A stretch of 64,000 nucleotides of DNA from Rhodospirillaceae bacterium (GCA_002724395.1 PBOR01000052.1:42938-106937); one strand, 5' to 3'; positions 12,732-24,627 are shown, numbered from the stretch's first letter. The notes: generated from the sequence alone by a model not told the origin. Numbers and translations: made by a program.

Positions 12732-14289
12732 GGGTATCTGTAGACTCCGTGAATCGAAGAAGTGGGCGGCCAGTCATTTCGGCAGGCAGATCTAATCCCA
12801 TTAACGCTAACACCGTAGGTGACACATCTGCCAGTTTTCCATCTTCAAGGCTAACACCAGCTAGCCCATCGCCGACTAGAATAAGTGGAACAAGGTTGCA
12901 GGTGTGGGCTGTATGAGGGCCACCAATATCGGGATCAAGCATTATTTCGGCGTTCCCATGGTCAGCGGTGACAAGGAGTCCGCCGCCAACCGATTTTATT
13001 GCGATTTCCAGCCTGCCCAGGCAATGGTCCACTGCCTCTACCGCAGTGATGGCGGCTTCGAGAATACCTGTGTGACCGACCATATCTGTATTCGCGTAAT
13101 TAACTAAGATGAAGTCATATTTTTCGCTCTCAATAGCGGCAACCAGTTTGTCGGTAACTTCGGCCGCCGACATTTCTGGCTGTAAATCGTAAGTTTCTAC
13201 TTTGGGTGACTCCACAAGAATTCTGTCTTCGCCATCGAAATTTCTTTCCTCTCCACCATTAAAGAAGAACGTCACATGGGCATATTTCTCAGTTTCTGCG
13301 ATTCGAAGCTGTTTTAAGCCGGCTGCAGCAACCACTCCACCCATCACATTGTTTATTTTTTTTGCGGGGAAAATTGTTCTCATGAACTGGTTTAGTGCAT
13401 CAGAATACTCCACCATGCCGACCGCATCAGACCAGGCGACAGTTCTAGCCCTTGAAAAACCATCGAAAGTATCGTCGACGAGGGCAGTAAGAATTTCTCG
13501 AGCGCGATCAGCGCGGAAATTTGTAAGCAACAATGCGTCCCCATCCTCCATGCCCGCATAATCCCCAATAGTTGTGGGCAACAGAAACTCGTCGGTTACA
13601 TCTTGATCGTAGTACTTTTCAATTGCTGTTAATGGTTCTACGGCTTTTTCACCCACGCCATCCACCAACAAAGAATAGGCTTTCTCAACACGATCCCATC
13701 TTTGGTCACGGTCCATCGCGAAATAGCGACCGCAGATCGTACCTATGTTAACATCCGGCAGGTCGGATATTAAGTCCTCGAGAAAGGCCTTAGCGCTTTT
13801 AGGGGGAGTATCCCGCCCATCAAGAAACAAGTGCAAGACCAGCTGAGCTTTAGCACCCTGCAAAGTTTTCACTAGACTGACCATATGGTTTTGGTGGGAA
13901 TGGACGCCGCCTGGGCCAAGGAGCCCGGCAATGTGGATTTTTCCATCCTTGGAGGTCACGTTGTCGATAAGCCTAGCCAGTGTTTTGTTGGCAGCTAGCG
14001 ATCCGTCTGCAATGGCGGCATCGATGCGCGGTAAATCTTGCATCACGATACGGCCTGCCCCGAGGTTCATGTGTCCAACTTCTGAATTGCCCATTTGCCC
14101 TTTCGGCAGCCCCACGTGGCGTTCAGACGCATTTAATTGGCTGTGCGGTGCGGTTGAGGTAAACCGGTCCCAAACGGGCGTATTTGCGAGTGCGATAGCG
14201 TTGTTGTCGCGTTCGTCACGTTCGCCCCATCCGTCTAATACGCAGAGAACAACGGGTCGTGTTCGAGAATTAATCGCCATAATGGGCAC
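12715..14289 (-). CDS. gpmI: 2,3-bisphosphoglycerate-independent phosphoglycerate mutase
   Basis: VVLCVLDGWGERDERDNNAIALANTPVWDRF; GNSEVGHMNLGAGRIVMQDLPRID; TADHGNAE. Confidence 0.97.
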   Translation of the reverse strand: MPIMAINSRTRPVVLCVLDGWGERDERDNNAIALANTPVWDRFTSTAPHSQLNASERHVGLPKGQMGNSEVGHMNLGAGRIVMQDLPRIDAAIADGSLAANKTLARLIDNVTSKDGKIHIAGLLGPGGVHSHQNHMVSLVKTLQGAKAQLVLHLFLDGRDTPPKSAKAFLEDLISDLPDVNIGTICGRYFAMDRDQRWDRVEKAYSLLVDGVGEKAVEPLTAIEKYYDQDVTDEFLLPTTIGDYAGMEDGDALLLTNFRADRAREILTALVDDTFDGFSRARTVAWSDAVGMVEYSDALNQFMRTIFPAKKINNVMGGVVAAAGLKQLRIAETEKYAHVTFFFNGGEERNFDGEDRILVESPKVETYDLQPEMSAAEVTDKLVAAIESEKYDFILVNYANTDMVGHTGILEAAITAVEAVDHCLGRLEIAIKSVGGGLLVTADHGNAEIMLDPDIGGPHTAHTCNLVPLILVGDGLAGVSLEDGKLADVSPTVLALMGLDLPAEMTGRPLLRFTESTDTHAATG

Positions 14290-14355
14290 TCGTCAGGTTA
14301 AAATCAAAAATCTATGTCGAGACTACTAGGTTTCCAAGGCTGAGCAATAAATTTG

Positions 14356-14817
14356 TCATCCGTTTCGATGGTAGGGGTGCCCCGACAAAATAGACCCTAC
14401 TCTATAGATTTGTTCGACCAGCATGGTGCGCACTAACATGTGGGGCCAAGTGACTGCGCCAAATGAGAGCAACAAATCCGCACGTTTCCGAACCCGTTCA
14501 CCAAGGCCATCAGCGCCGCCGATTAAAAACACAAATGTTGATTGTCCCTGGTTTTGCCAGTTTGCGAGTGTGCGCGCCAATTTTTCACTACTCTGAGCTA
14601 CTCCACGTTCATCCAGGGCGATTACGATAGCGCCATTGGGTATGACACGTTGTAGTGATTCGCTCTCTTGTTTTTGCCGTTCTGGACCGGTTGCCCCCCC
14701 CCTTACTTCAATTTCCTTTAAGTCGATCTGCCAATGTAAGCGTTTTAGGTAAGTGTAAAACAGATCTCGTTCCGGCCCTTTTCGGAACTTTCCCACCGCA
14801 GCGATTATGATACGCAT
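14356..14817 (-). CDS. rlmH: 23S rRNA (pseudouridine1915-N3)-methyltransferase
   Basis: MRIIIAAVGKFRKGPERDLFYTYLKRL; FLIGGADGLGE; HMLVRTMLVEQIYR. Confidence 0.95.
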   Translation of the reverse strand: MRIIIAAVGKFRKGPERDLFYTYLKRLHWQIDLKEIEVRGGATGPERQKQESESLQRVIPNGAIVIALDERGVAQSSEKLARTLANWQNQGQSTFVFLIGGADGLGERVRKRADLLLSFGAVTWPHMLVRTMLVEQIYRVGSILSGHPYHRNG

Positions 14818-14829
14818 TGCCAGGGTCTG

Positions 14830-15213
14830 TTAGGGGGCAATCGCCGGATCAGTGTCATCTTCATCAAACGCTTTATCCCACAATCTTTCAATTCTATAGA
14901 AATCTCTAACTTCGGGTCGAAAAAGATGAATGATGATATCCCCCGCATCGACTAATACCCAGTCGCAATGCTGGTCTCCTTCGATGGCAGTGCGTTTTAC
15001 TCCGACTTTACGCAATTGCCTTCGTAGATGTTCGGTCATTGCGCCCACATGCCTATTCGACGTCCCCGAGGCTACAACCATATAATCCGCCAGGCTAGTT
15101 TTGCCTGCGAGTTTGATGGTAATAATGTCGTTGGCCTTATCGTTATCAAGTGATTGTTGGACGAGTTGGAGAAGTGATTCGCAGTCAGGTGTCTGCTGGA
15201 TTTTGCTGTTTAT
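14830..15213 (-). CDS. rsfS: Ribosomal silencing factor RsfS (non-canonical AUA start proposed; first canonical ATG at 15081)
   Basis: Hand translation upstream of the ATG at 15081 gives ...LLQLVQQSLDNDKANDIITIKLAGKTSLADYMVVASGTSNRHVGAMTEHL, matching the RsfS N-terminus. In-frame TAA at 15226-15228. Confidence 0.85.
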   Translation of the reverse strand: MNSKIQQTPDCESLLQLVQQSLDNDKANDIITIKLAGKTSLADYMVVASGTSNRHVGAMTEHLRRQLRKVGVKRTAIEGDQHCDWVLVDAGDIIIHLFRPEVRDFYRIERLWDKAFDEDDTDPAIAP

Positions 15214-15314
15214 GGTTTGGTCCTCTTAATGAAATTTCGTATCGGACGCCTCACAAGCAGCGACCGGCTTTATGTCGTTCCGCCTCAAATCTAACCGAAT
15301 TTGCCAACCTTCTT

Positions 15315-15971
15315 TTAGGACTTTCCCTTATCTCGTAGGAACCTTATCGCTGTAGACGAAACCGGTTGCAAGGGTGTTTGAAAAAATACCCATGCCGGTG
15401 GCGCTGTTGCAGCTAAAAGCGATGCGGACCGTTCCCTTAACCGAGCTTTACGGTACCGTCGTGCAGCAAGTCCAGCCAAGGCTTTGTGAGAATAGTTTGG
15501 TCGCGCGAAAACCGCAACGGGAATAGAGTCAAAAATTTTATGCCAGCTCTGCCAAGCAGGCATTTGCACAAGGTTGTCGGCGCCTATCAACCATACAAAC
15601 TGGCGATATGGAAACCGGTGTTGCAATTGCGCGATTGTATCGGCGGAAAATCGGGTGCCTAGTTCGCATTCTAGATCGCTAACCCAGATGCGCGGATGAG
15701 AGGCTACTTGTTGCGCCGATTTAAGCCTTTCTGGCAGGGTGTCCATCCCTTCAGCTGATTTTAGCGGGTTTTGAGGTGATACTAGCCACCATACTGCATC
15801 CAATTTCAGCCGCTTCAGTGCTTCTACACTAATGTATCGATGGCCTTTGTGGGCCGGATTGAAGGATCCACCTAAAATGCCGATGCGATGGCCGGGAAAG
15901 GAGATTTGTTGATTTTTTGACAATGAAAGCCCGAATTTTCCAGTTCTGAGTAGGAGTCTAGAATACTTCAC
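15315..15971 (-). CDS. nadD: Nicotinate-nucleotide adenylyltransferase
   Basis: IGILGGSFNPAHKGHRYIS; FVWLIGADNLVQMPAWQSWHKIF. Confidence 0.94.
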   Translation of the reverse strand: MKYSRLLLRTGKFGLSLSKNQQISFPGHRIGILGGSFNPAHKGHRYISVEALKRLKLDAVWWLVSPQNPLKSAEGMDTLPERLKSAQQVASHPRIWVSDLECELGTRFSADTIAQLQHRFPYRQFVWLIGADNLVQMPAWQSWHKIFDSIPVAVFARPNYSHKALAGLAARRYRKARLRERSASLLAATAPPAWVFFQTPLQPVSSTAIRFLRDKGKS

Positions 15972-16214
15972 CGAATGATTAGGGTTTTGGCAAGTATTAT
16001 GGATGATCTAGCGGTAGGCATGTGTGATAAAAGCGTCACAGCAGCTCAAATATACCCACAGAGAGAGGTGAAATAGTTTGAATTAAAAGCATCATCTTCT
16101 TACTCAAGTATAGGTTCGGGAGAGCGTCACTTTGTGTCGGTCGACTAGTTAATTGTGCTGAGGGGATGAAGTTCGTTTTTAATAGGTAAGAATCAAGAAA
16201 CGATCTCAGTAAGC

Positions 16215-16255
16215 GAAACCCCCTCTGATTTGAATTCGGAGGGGGTTTCCTTTTT
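16215..16255 (+). terminator. Rho-independent terminator-like hairpin
   Basis: GAAACCCCCTC (16215-16225) pairs with GAGGGGGTTTC (16239-16249), followed by CTTTTT on the plus strand. Confidence 0.7.
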
Positions 16256-16256
16256 C

Positions 16257-17536
16257 TTAGGATCGGATTTGCCCTGATCCCCTCACTAAATATTTGTAGC
16301 TGGTTAGTTGTTCCGCGCCGACTGGTCCACGTGCATGAAGTTTTCCGGTAGCGATTCCAATTTCAGCTCCCATGCCAAATTCACCTCCGTCGGCGAATTG
16401 CGTTGAGGCGTTGTGCAGAATAATGCCGCTATCAATGCCACTGAAAAATTGTTCCGCGGCCTCGTCATTTTCGGTGATAATCGCTTCGGTATGGCTCGAG
16501 CCGTACTGATTGATGTGTATGACCGCTTCTTCTATGTTGCTGACCAATTTGACAGAAATAATTTTATCTAGATATTCCCTGGACCAGTCCTCTTCTGTCG
16601 CCAGATCGATGCGTTTATCAATCGCTTGTGATTCCATATCACCGCGAATGGTACATCCGCCGTCAACAAGGTCATCCAGCAGGAGGGGCAAAATTTTTCT
16701 TCCAATGCATCGGTCCACCAGCAAAGATTCCGCGGCGCCGCAGATCCCGGGACGCCGTAACTTTGCGTTAGTAGTGACTTGCCGGGCCATTTCCACATTG
16801 GCATCGCGATGAATGTAAATGTGACAATTACCAATTAAGTGGGCGAGGGTCGGTACTTTCGATTCGGTCATCACCCGTTCAGTAAGAGATTGTCCTCCAC
16901 GTGGTATTATTATGTCGATGAGGTCTACGGCATTTAACATCTCGCCCACCACTGCACGGTCGCGGCTTGGTATAAGCTGAATTGCTGCGTCAGGCAGGCC
17001 TACCGATTGAAGACCTTCCTGCAGACATTGGACGATTTTACCTGATGAGTGGAGGCTTTCTGACCCCCCACGCAAAACCGCGGCATTGCCGGATTTAAGG
17101 CACAAACCGCCTGCATCGGCTGTGACGTTTGGACGGCTCTCATAAATGATGCCAATGACACCAAGCGGTATGCTGACACGGGTAAATTTCAACCCATTCG
17201 GTTGATCCCATTCTCCAAGAACTCTGCCGAGTGGGTCCGGTAATGCCGCCACCTTCTCTAAACCTGTAGCCATATCTTCGATGCGCACATCATCGAGAGC
17301 TAATCGGTCCAGCATGGCCTCGTTTAGTCCCTTTTCTCGGCCAAAGGCCATATCTTTTGCATTTTCTTCTTTAAGGTCCTCAGTACGATTGCGTATGGAA
17401 GCAGCTGCATGCCTCAATGCTTTATTACGTTTGTAATTATTTGCTGTTGCTAGTGCGCGTGAGGCATCGCGCGCTGACGTCGCGATTTTGTGAAATACCG
17501 CAGTAATATCATCAATGCCCTTCAACGAAGCTATCA

Positions 17537-17537
<1 letters not shown>
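16257..17537 (-). CDS. proA: Glutamate-5-semialdehyde dehydrogenase (gamma-glutamyl phosphate reductase)
   Basis: IPLGVIGIIYESRPNVTADAGGLCLKSGNAAVLRGGSES. Confidence 0.97.
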
Positions 17538-19722
<2,185 letters not shown>

Positions 19723-19794
19723 CTACCGCCAGAATCAAAGAAAGGGGAACGGCACGCCATTCCCCTTTCAGAAACGCCGTGGCGTTGGGTCCGT

Positions 19795-20049
19795 TTACTC
19801 GGCTGTCTCCACATGCACTGTGGTGCGGTTCCGTGTTTTGTGGAACTTAACCCTACCTTCAGCTACCGAAAAAATGGTGTGATCTTTGCCAATACCCACA
19901 TTGTCGCCGGGATGAACTTTAGTCCCCCGCTGCCGAATGATTATGTTGCCGGGGCTTACGACTTCGCCACCATATTTCTTGACGCCAAGCCGTCGCCCTT
20001 CTGAATCACGACCGTTCCGTGAACTGCCGCCTGCTTTTTTATGTGCCAT
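19795..20049 (-). CDS. rpmA: 50S ribosomal protein L27
   Basis: [29 protein letters not shown]; longer upstream ORF extension discarded. Confidence 0.97.
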   Translation of the reverse strand: MAHKKAGGSSRNGRDSEGRRLGVKKYGGEVVSPGNIIIRQRGTKVHPGDNVGIGKDHTIFSVAEGRVKFHKTRNRTTVHVETAE

Positions 20050-20056
20050 GTAAAGA

Positions 20057-20578
20057 CTACTCCTTGTTCTTCGTCTTGGCCGCCGGCTTCTTAGCGGGGG
20101 CCTTCTTTTTTGCCGATTTTTTATCCGTAGCCACTTTCTTCTTGGCAGCGGGCTTTTTAGCAGGCGCCTTTTTCTTAGGCGCAGGCTTCTTTGCTTCTGC
20201 CTTAGGCGCTGCGCCGTCTTTGATATCGGCAGCCGTTTTTTTGGATTTGCTAGGTTTTTTGCCATCCGTGAGGATATCAGTGATTTTCACAAGCGTCACA
20301 TGTTGACGATGTCCTTTAAGGCGACGGTAGCCCTGACGGCGCTTCCGCTTGAAAACTAGTATTTTGGGATCACGGGTCTGTTCCATAACCGTACCGGCTA
20401 CGCTGGCGCCAGGTACAACTGGGGTGCCGATAGTTTGAGTGTCGGTATTGCCCACCATCAACACATTATCAAACGCAACTTTACTGCCGGTTTTTGCATC
20501 GAGTTTCTCGATCCGGACCACATCGTCTTTAGCGACTTTATATTGTTTGCCGCCTGTTTTAATTACTGCAAACATCAA
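20057..20578 (-). CDS. rplU: 50S ribosomal protein L21 with Lys/Ala/Pro-rich C-terminal extension
   Basis: [40 protein letters not shown]; then [19 protein letters not shown]... Confidence 0.96.
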   Translation of the reverse strand: MMFAVIKTGGKQYKVAKDDVVRIEKLDAKTGSKVAFDNVLMVGNTDTQTIGTPVVPGASVAGTVMEQTRDPKILVFKRKRRQGYRRLKGHRQHVTLVKITDILTDGKKPSKSKKTAADIKDGAAPKAEAKKPAPKKKAPAKKPAAKKKVATDKKSAKKKAPAKKPAAKTKNKE

Positions 20579-20832
20579 TCTATTCCGTCTGTTATGCTCG
20601 TTCTCAGTCCAATATCGCTGAGGCTTGGCAATAAGTCTAAAAAATTGGCATGCAAGCCCGTTTAAACGCGTGCGGGACTATACTCCGCAGTCCTCCTAAG
20701 TCAACGATTTTAGTGGGTTTTCTAGCGGCTTCCAGCTAACGCCATTATTTGCGTAAGTGCCGCAGGTGTAAATCTCTTCGAACGGCTGCTTGCTTGGGGT
20801 GTTCGGTTTGGGTAGGGTCCAGCCCGACCTGC

Positions 20833-20920
20833 GGAGAGGTGCCGGAGTGGTCGAACGGGGCGGTCTCGAAAACCGTTGTGCGCTTGCGTACCCAGGGTTC
20901 GAATCCCTGTCTCTCCGCCA
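20833..20920 (+). tRNA. tRNA-Ser, anticodon CGA, CCA encoded
   Basis: GGAGAGG/TCTCTCC acceptor arm, CTCGAAA anticodon loop, long variable arm, GGTTCGAATCC T-arm, terminal CCA. Confidence 0.95.
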
Positions 20921-21011
20921 TCCGAACTTTGGAACGCTGAGTGAGGCGATCCACAGCCCTGGTAAGAACGGTTTTTCCTTGCCGTTAAATCTTTGGAAAC
21001 TATTAAGACCG

Positions 21012-21521
21012 TCAGTGTAGTGAATACGATTTAAAGTTATCCGCGTGTGTCTGACCAAGGGCAATTTCTGGCAGCTGAAGCGCATGTTTTTTCATGTTGG
21101 TTCCAAGCTGCAATCCAGCTGTTAAAAAATCACCGATTCCATCGTCAACTAATAACCAGCTAGCTAAGGCTCTTGCTAATGCACCATTGTTGTTTTGGCA
21201 GGCGGTTATAAAGCGAACCAAACAGTATTCGTCTGTGTCGAGACAGGGGCAGCAAGGCTTATGGAACCTAATCTTACGATTTCCGTACTTTACTAGCGTT
21301 GAAACAATTTTAGAAATGGAGATGACGATTTTGGGCCCATCCTTGTCACCAAATGAAGCTCTGCATTCACGCAACATACACCGCCAAACATGGTGGCTTT
21401 CATCCCAATGCCCCAGAAGCCATTTTCGCAATGACCGGACGACAAATTTTTCTGCTTCGGTCATTTCACGTAACTCCAATGAGTGAGGGTGTGGAACCTC
21501 CCCAAGATCCGGCATGCTCAT
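21012..21521 (-). CDS. Hypothetical protein with Cys-rich CCPC...DxDE motif
   Basis: 169-aa ORF, divergent to 21623 with Fur-like palindromes between. No family confidently recognised. Confidence 0.65.
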   Translation of the reverse strand: MSMPDLGEVPHPHSLELREMTEAEKFVVRSLRKWLLGHWDESHHVWRCMLRECRASFGDKDGPKIVISISKIVSTLVKYGNRKIRFHKPCCPCLDTDEYCLVRFITACQNNNGALARALASWLLVDDGIGDFLTAGLQLGTNMKKHALQLPEIALGQTHADNFKSYSLH

Positions 21522-21543
21522 AAGTTTCCCCTTAATATTATAT

Positions 21544-21564
21544 TGCGATTAATTATTAGTTGCA
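21544..21564. promoter_or_regulatory. Fur-like palindrome
   Basis: TGCGATTAATTATTAGTTGCA, 8 of 10 symmetric pairs. Confidence 0.55.
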
Positions 21565-21588
21565 TATTTAGCAAAGCGTCGCTATAGA

Positions 21589-21609
21589 TGCAATTAAGAA
21601 TTATTCGCA
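21589..21609. promoter_or_regulatory. Fur-like palindrome
   Basis: TGCAATTAAGAATTATTCGCA, differs from the fur-upstream site at 24628 by two bases. Confidence 0.6.
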
Positions 21610-21622
21610 TTATGAGTTTATA

Positions 21623-22123
21623 ATGGACTATCATGCATCTTCTTGTTCGGAGGAACGGTTTTCGTCGCTTCTATTTGCGGACAAACTTTTACTCTGGAGC
21701 GTTCGACTTTGGGCCGACGCGTTAAATCGCGGATGTGGCGTCTCTGAATTGTTGCGCGACGCTTATCGGTTGGCTGGTGCCGGCGATGCATATCTAGACC
21801 TTGACGGTTTGATGTCAATCGTGGCGACGAGTGCAAGCACGAGTATCGACGTTCGTTGCACTAAGTGCGCAACGGTAAGTTTGGACGAGCAGGCCTTCAT
21901 AAGAGCCGTCGCTGTTTATCAAGCAGGCTTTCCTTTATTTGATGCGAGCGAAATTTTTGCGCCCTGGCTACCTCCGACAGCGCGACGGCTTATCAAGCCA
22001 AACATCGCAAAATTGGGCCGTAAATTTCAACATGCTGGGCTTCGGCTCAGCTGCGAAGCCGGGTCCGGACCGCTACCTCGTGCCGATGCTGGCGTGTTAG
22101 CGCCGGACCCGGTGACCGCCTGA
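21623..22123 (+). CDS. Hypothetical protein with CxxC...LDE motif
   Basis: 166-aa ORF; DVRCTKCATVSLDEQAFIRAVAVYQ. Weak similarity of layout to the divergent 21012 ORF. Confidence 0.65.
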   Translation: MDYHASSCSEERFSSLLFADKLLLWSVRLWADALNRGCGVSELLRDAYRLAGAGDAYLDLDGLMSIVATSASTSIDVRCTKCATVSLDEQAFIRAVAVYQAGFPLFDASEIFAPWLPPTARRLIKPNIAKLGRKFQHAGLRLSCEAGSGPLPRADAGVLAPDPVTA

Positions 22124-22163
22124 GAAAACCCAATAGTCTTAAATAAGGAAAGGCAAAACGAAT

Positions 22164-22694
22164 ATGCAACACCCTCAACATCTCCAGGTTGGCGACCGGG
22201 TCCCAGATACAGCATTTAAGATTCGCCCTGATGGCGAATGGGCGGAAATATCTGGTGCCGAAATCTTCGGTGGGCGTACAGTCATCTTATTTGCCCTGCC
22301 GGGCGCATTTACCCCGACCTGCACCACCAGTCATTTGCCGGGTTTTGCTAGCGCTATAGATCGGTTTAAAGAGCTCGGTGTAGAAGAGATCTTTTGCCTT
22401 TCCGTTAACGACTGGTTCGTGATGGATGCTTGGCGGGAAAGTCTCGGTATTTCAAAAGAGGTGACATTACTCGCCGATGGAAATGCCGATTTTACAAAAG
22501 GTATGGGATTGCTTGTCGATAAGCGCAACCTCGGGTTTGGCGAGCGATCCTGGCGCTATGCCATGATCGTGCGCGACGGAACAATTGACGCGATTTTTGT
22601 CGAGGATTTCGACGATGAGGGCGATCCCTTTTCGGCCAGTGGTGCGCCACAACTCCTTGAATACCTTGAAAAGGAAAGGGAAGCTGCCGAGTAA
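22164..22694 (+). CDS. Peroxiredoxin, Prx5-like
   Basis: VILFALPGAFTPTCTTSHLPGF with peroxidatic Cys; CLSVNDWFVMDAW. Confidence 0.94.
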   Translation: MQHPQHLQVGDRVPDTAFKIRPDGEWAEISGAEIFGGRTVILFALPGAFTPTCTTSHLPGFASAIDRFKELGVEEIFCLSVNDWFVMDAWRESLGISKEVTLLADGNADFTKGMGLLVDKRNLGFGERSWRYAMIVRDGTIDAIFVEDFDDEGDPFSASGAPQLLEYLEKEREAAE

Positions 22695-22864
22695 CTTATT
22701 ATTTGAGAACATACCTGGCAAACTTAGGAGGCCGCATGCTAGGTCGTGGGCGAGACCGTGAGGAATTTTCTCCATGTCGTTCTTCGCCTCGCCCTCTTAT
22801 TATCATTAGGCTCCCTCCAAACCGGCTTGTCTCCTCCTATTTTTTGAGAAGTCGGTGCGGTGAC

Positions 22865-22937
22865 GGCGGGGACCGGTTAAAAGATGTTGATAGTTGCAGT
22901 CTCTCTCTTCATCTAACCGGTCTCCGCCACTTTTTTT
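22865..22937 (+). terminator. Rho-independent terminator
   Basis: GGCGGGGACCGGTTA (22865-22879) pairs with TAACCGGTCTCCGCC (22914-22928), one G.U, followed by ACTTTTTTT. Confidence 0.75.
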
Positions 22938-23171
22938 GAAGGAGATGGCCCAGTCTTCTCCTGTTTGGCGGGGCTGTCTTTGCCTATCGAAGAACTTCAC
23001 AGAACTTGAGTGAGCATTGTAATTTTGTCCTAGATGGCGACCACCATTTGCCGAGGTCGATGATGCGTATCATCCCAGTTTGATGTTATGGCAACCTCAT
23101 TCATAAGATTGATTTTGATCGGTTGGCTGGAAAAACAATACGGCGCGGTGTCAAAATTTGCCGAAGAGCCA

Positions 23172-23405
23172 TCAGGCTGCACGATCAACTCTTGTTTGAA
23201 CGAGGCGGCAGTTCTGTATCTTTTGTTGTTGTGGTCTGGCAACTTGTGTCGCTGCGCCAATCGCTTCTGATATCTCGCATTCACACTTACCACAGCATGG
23301 CTCGCGATCATAATGCGCATGCACATCTTCCCAATGGCTAGCGCCAGCGTCAATCGCCTCTTTAACCTCTCTCTCGGTAATGCCATTACAGTTACAAATG
23401 TACAA
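23172..23405 (-). CDS. bfd: Bacterioferritin-associated ferredoxin [2Fe-2S]
   Basis: MYICNCNGITEREVKEAIDAGA...CCGKCECEI: CxC and CxxC pattern of Bfd. Confidence 0.92.
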   Translation of the reverse strand: MYICNCNGITEREVKEAIDAGASHWEDVHAHYDREPCCGKCECEISEAIGAATQVARPQQQKIQNCRLVQTRVDRAA

Positions 23406-23441
23406 GCCCGCTTCCTTACGCAGAGTTCCAAGAAAATTTAA

Positions 23442-23462
23442 TGCGAATGCCTCGCATTCGTA
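23442..23462. promoter_or_regulatory. Fur-like palindrome upstream of bfd
   Basis: TGCGAATGCCTCGCATTCGTA; core CGAATGC-CTC-GCATTCG is a perfect inverted repeat. Confidence 0.55.
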
Positions 23463-23567
23463 TGATTTTTGCGGCTAATTGTCAATTGCACCCACTTAAT
23501 CTGTTCCGTGCTAAATTTACGAGTATGTTTTGGTTTTGCTCATCGCTGACGTGACAAGGAGAGATAA

Positions 23568-24050
23568 ATGAAAGGTCATCCGGCTGTTCTGGAACAGCTC
23601 AACTTAATATTGAAGAACGAACTTACTGCGATTAATCAATATTTCTTGCATGCCCGTATGTTGGAGAATTGGGGCTTCAACCGGCTTGGTCAGAAAGTTT
23701 ACGAGGAATCAATAGGTGAGATGAAACATGCAGATGTGTTGGTTGAACGAATTCTTGTCCTTGATGGGCTCCCCAATTTGCAAGATATGGGTAAACTAAG
23801 AATAGGTGAAAATGTGCCGGAAATTTTCACCTGCGACATGGCCTCTGAAACCGATAATCAAGGGTGTTTGAAGGGCGCTATCGCTATTTGTGAAACGGAG
23901 CAGGATTATGTTTCTCGAGAAATTTTAAAAGGCATTTTAGAAGATACCGAAGAGCACATCGATTGGATCGAGGCGCAGGAAACAAGGATAGAACAGGCCG
24001 GGCTGCCAAATTATCTGCAAGAGCATATGTACACGGAGAGTTCTTCATGA
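23568..24050 (+). CDS. bfr: Bacterioferritin
   Basis: [37 protein letters not shown]...[10 protein letters not shown]. Confidence 0.96.
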   Translation: MKGHPAVLEQLNLILKNELTAINQYFLHARMLENWGFNRLGQKVYEESIGEMKHADVLVERILVLDGLPNLQDMGKLRIGENVPEIFTCDMASETDNQGCLKGAIAICETEQDYVSREILKGILEDTEEHIDWIEAQETRIEQAGLPNYLQEHMYTESSS

Positions 24051-24128
24051 TCAGTTAAACTATTTAGAGGCCGGCTAAATTTTTAATTTAGGATTCCCAA
24101 AACATAGATAGTTTTGCATCTGTTGCTT

Positions 24129-24548
24129 TCATTTCTCGTCATGAATAATTGGGACTGCGTAAAGCTCTAATTTATGATCGATTAAACGCAGTCCATGTTC
24201 CCGGGCGATGCGTTTTTGAAGAGCTTCGATTTCTTTGTTGTTAAACTCGATGATTGTTCCATCTTCGATATTCACGAGGTGGTCGTGATGGTCTTTGGTT
24301 GCTTCTTCGAAGCGAGAAAACCCATCCTTGAAATCATGACGGTCCAAGATACCAGTTTCCTCTAATAGTCGAACCGTACGGTAGACTGTTGCAATTGAGA
24401 TGCTGGGATCTAACTTGGCCGCGCGCTTATGGACGTCGGGAACGCTTGGATGGTCTTCAGCATCAGACAGGACGCGCGCAATCACACGACGCTGACTTGT
24501 CATACGCAGTCCTTTATCGCCGCAAAGCCTTTCGATCCTGTTTTCCAT
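24129..24548 (-). CDS. fur: Fur family ferric uptake regulator
   Basis: RIERLCGDKGLRMTSQRRVIARVL; ISIATVYRTVRLLEETGI; KDHHDHLVNIEDG. Confidence 0.94.
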   Translation of the reverse strand: MENRIERLCGDKGLRMTSQRRVIARVLSDAEDHPSVPDVHKRAAKLDPSISIATVYRTVRLLEETGILDRHDFKDGFSRFEEATKDHHDHLVNIEDGTIIEFNNKEIEALQKRIAREHGLRLIDHKLELYAVPIIHDEK

Positions 24549-24627
24549 TATTATTGCTACCCTCCGGGATAACTCTATGAGCGGCGAATAATAGCTGTAA
24601 CTAAAGCAATTAAAACTGCGACATTTT

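Noticed and set aside
20050-20265. Upstream 72-aa extension of the rpmA ORF
   Set aside because: Lies in another frame of the rplU repeat region; the true L27 start is MAHKKAGG at 20049.
20745-21085. ORFs overlapping the tRNA-Ser region (20745-20954, 20696-21085, 20749-20940, 20790-21020)
   Set aside because: Read through the tRNA sequence; no independent coding support.
23030-23431. 133-aa minus-strand ORF overlapping bfd
   Set aside because: Bfd (23172-23405) in another frame has the conserved Cys pattern; this ORF has none.
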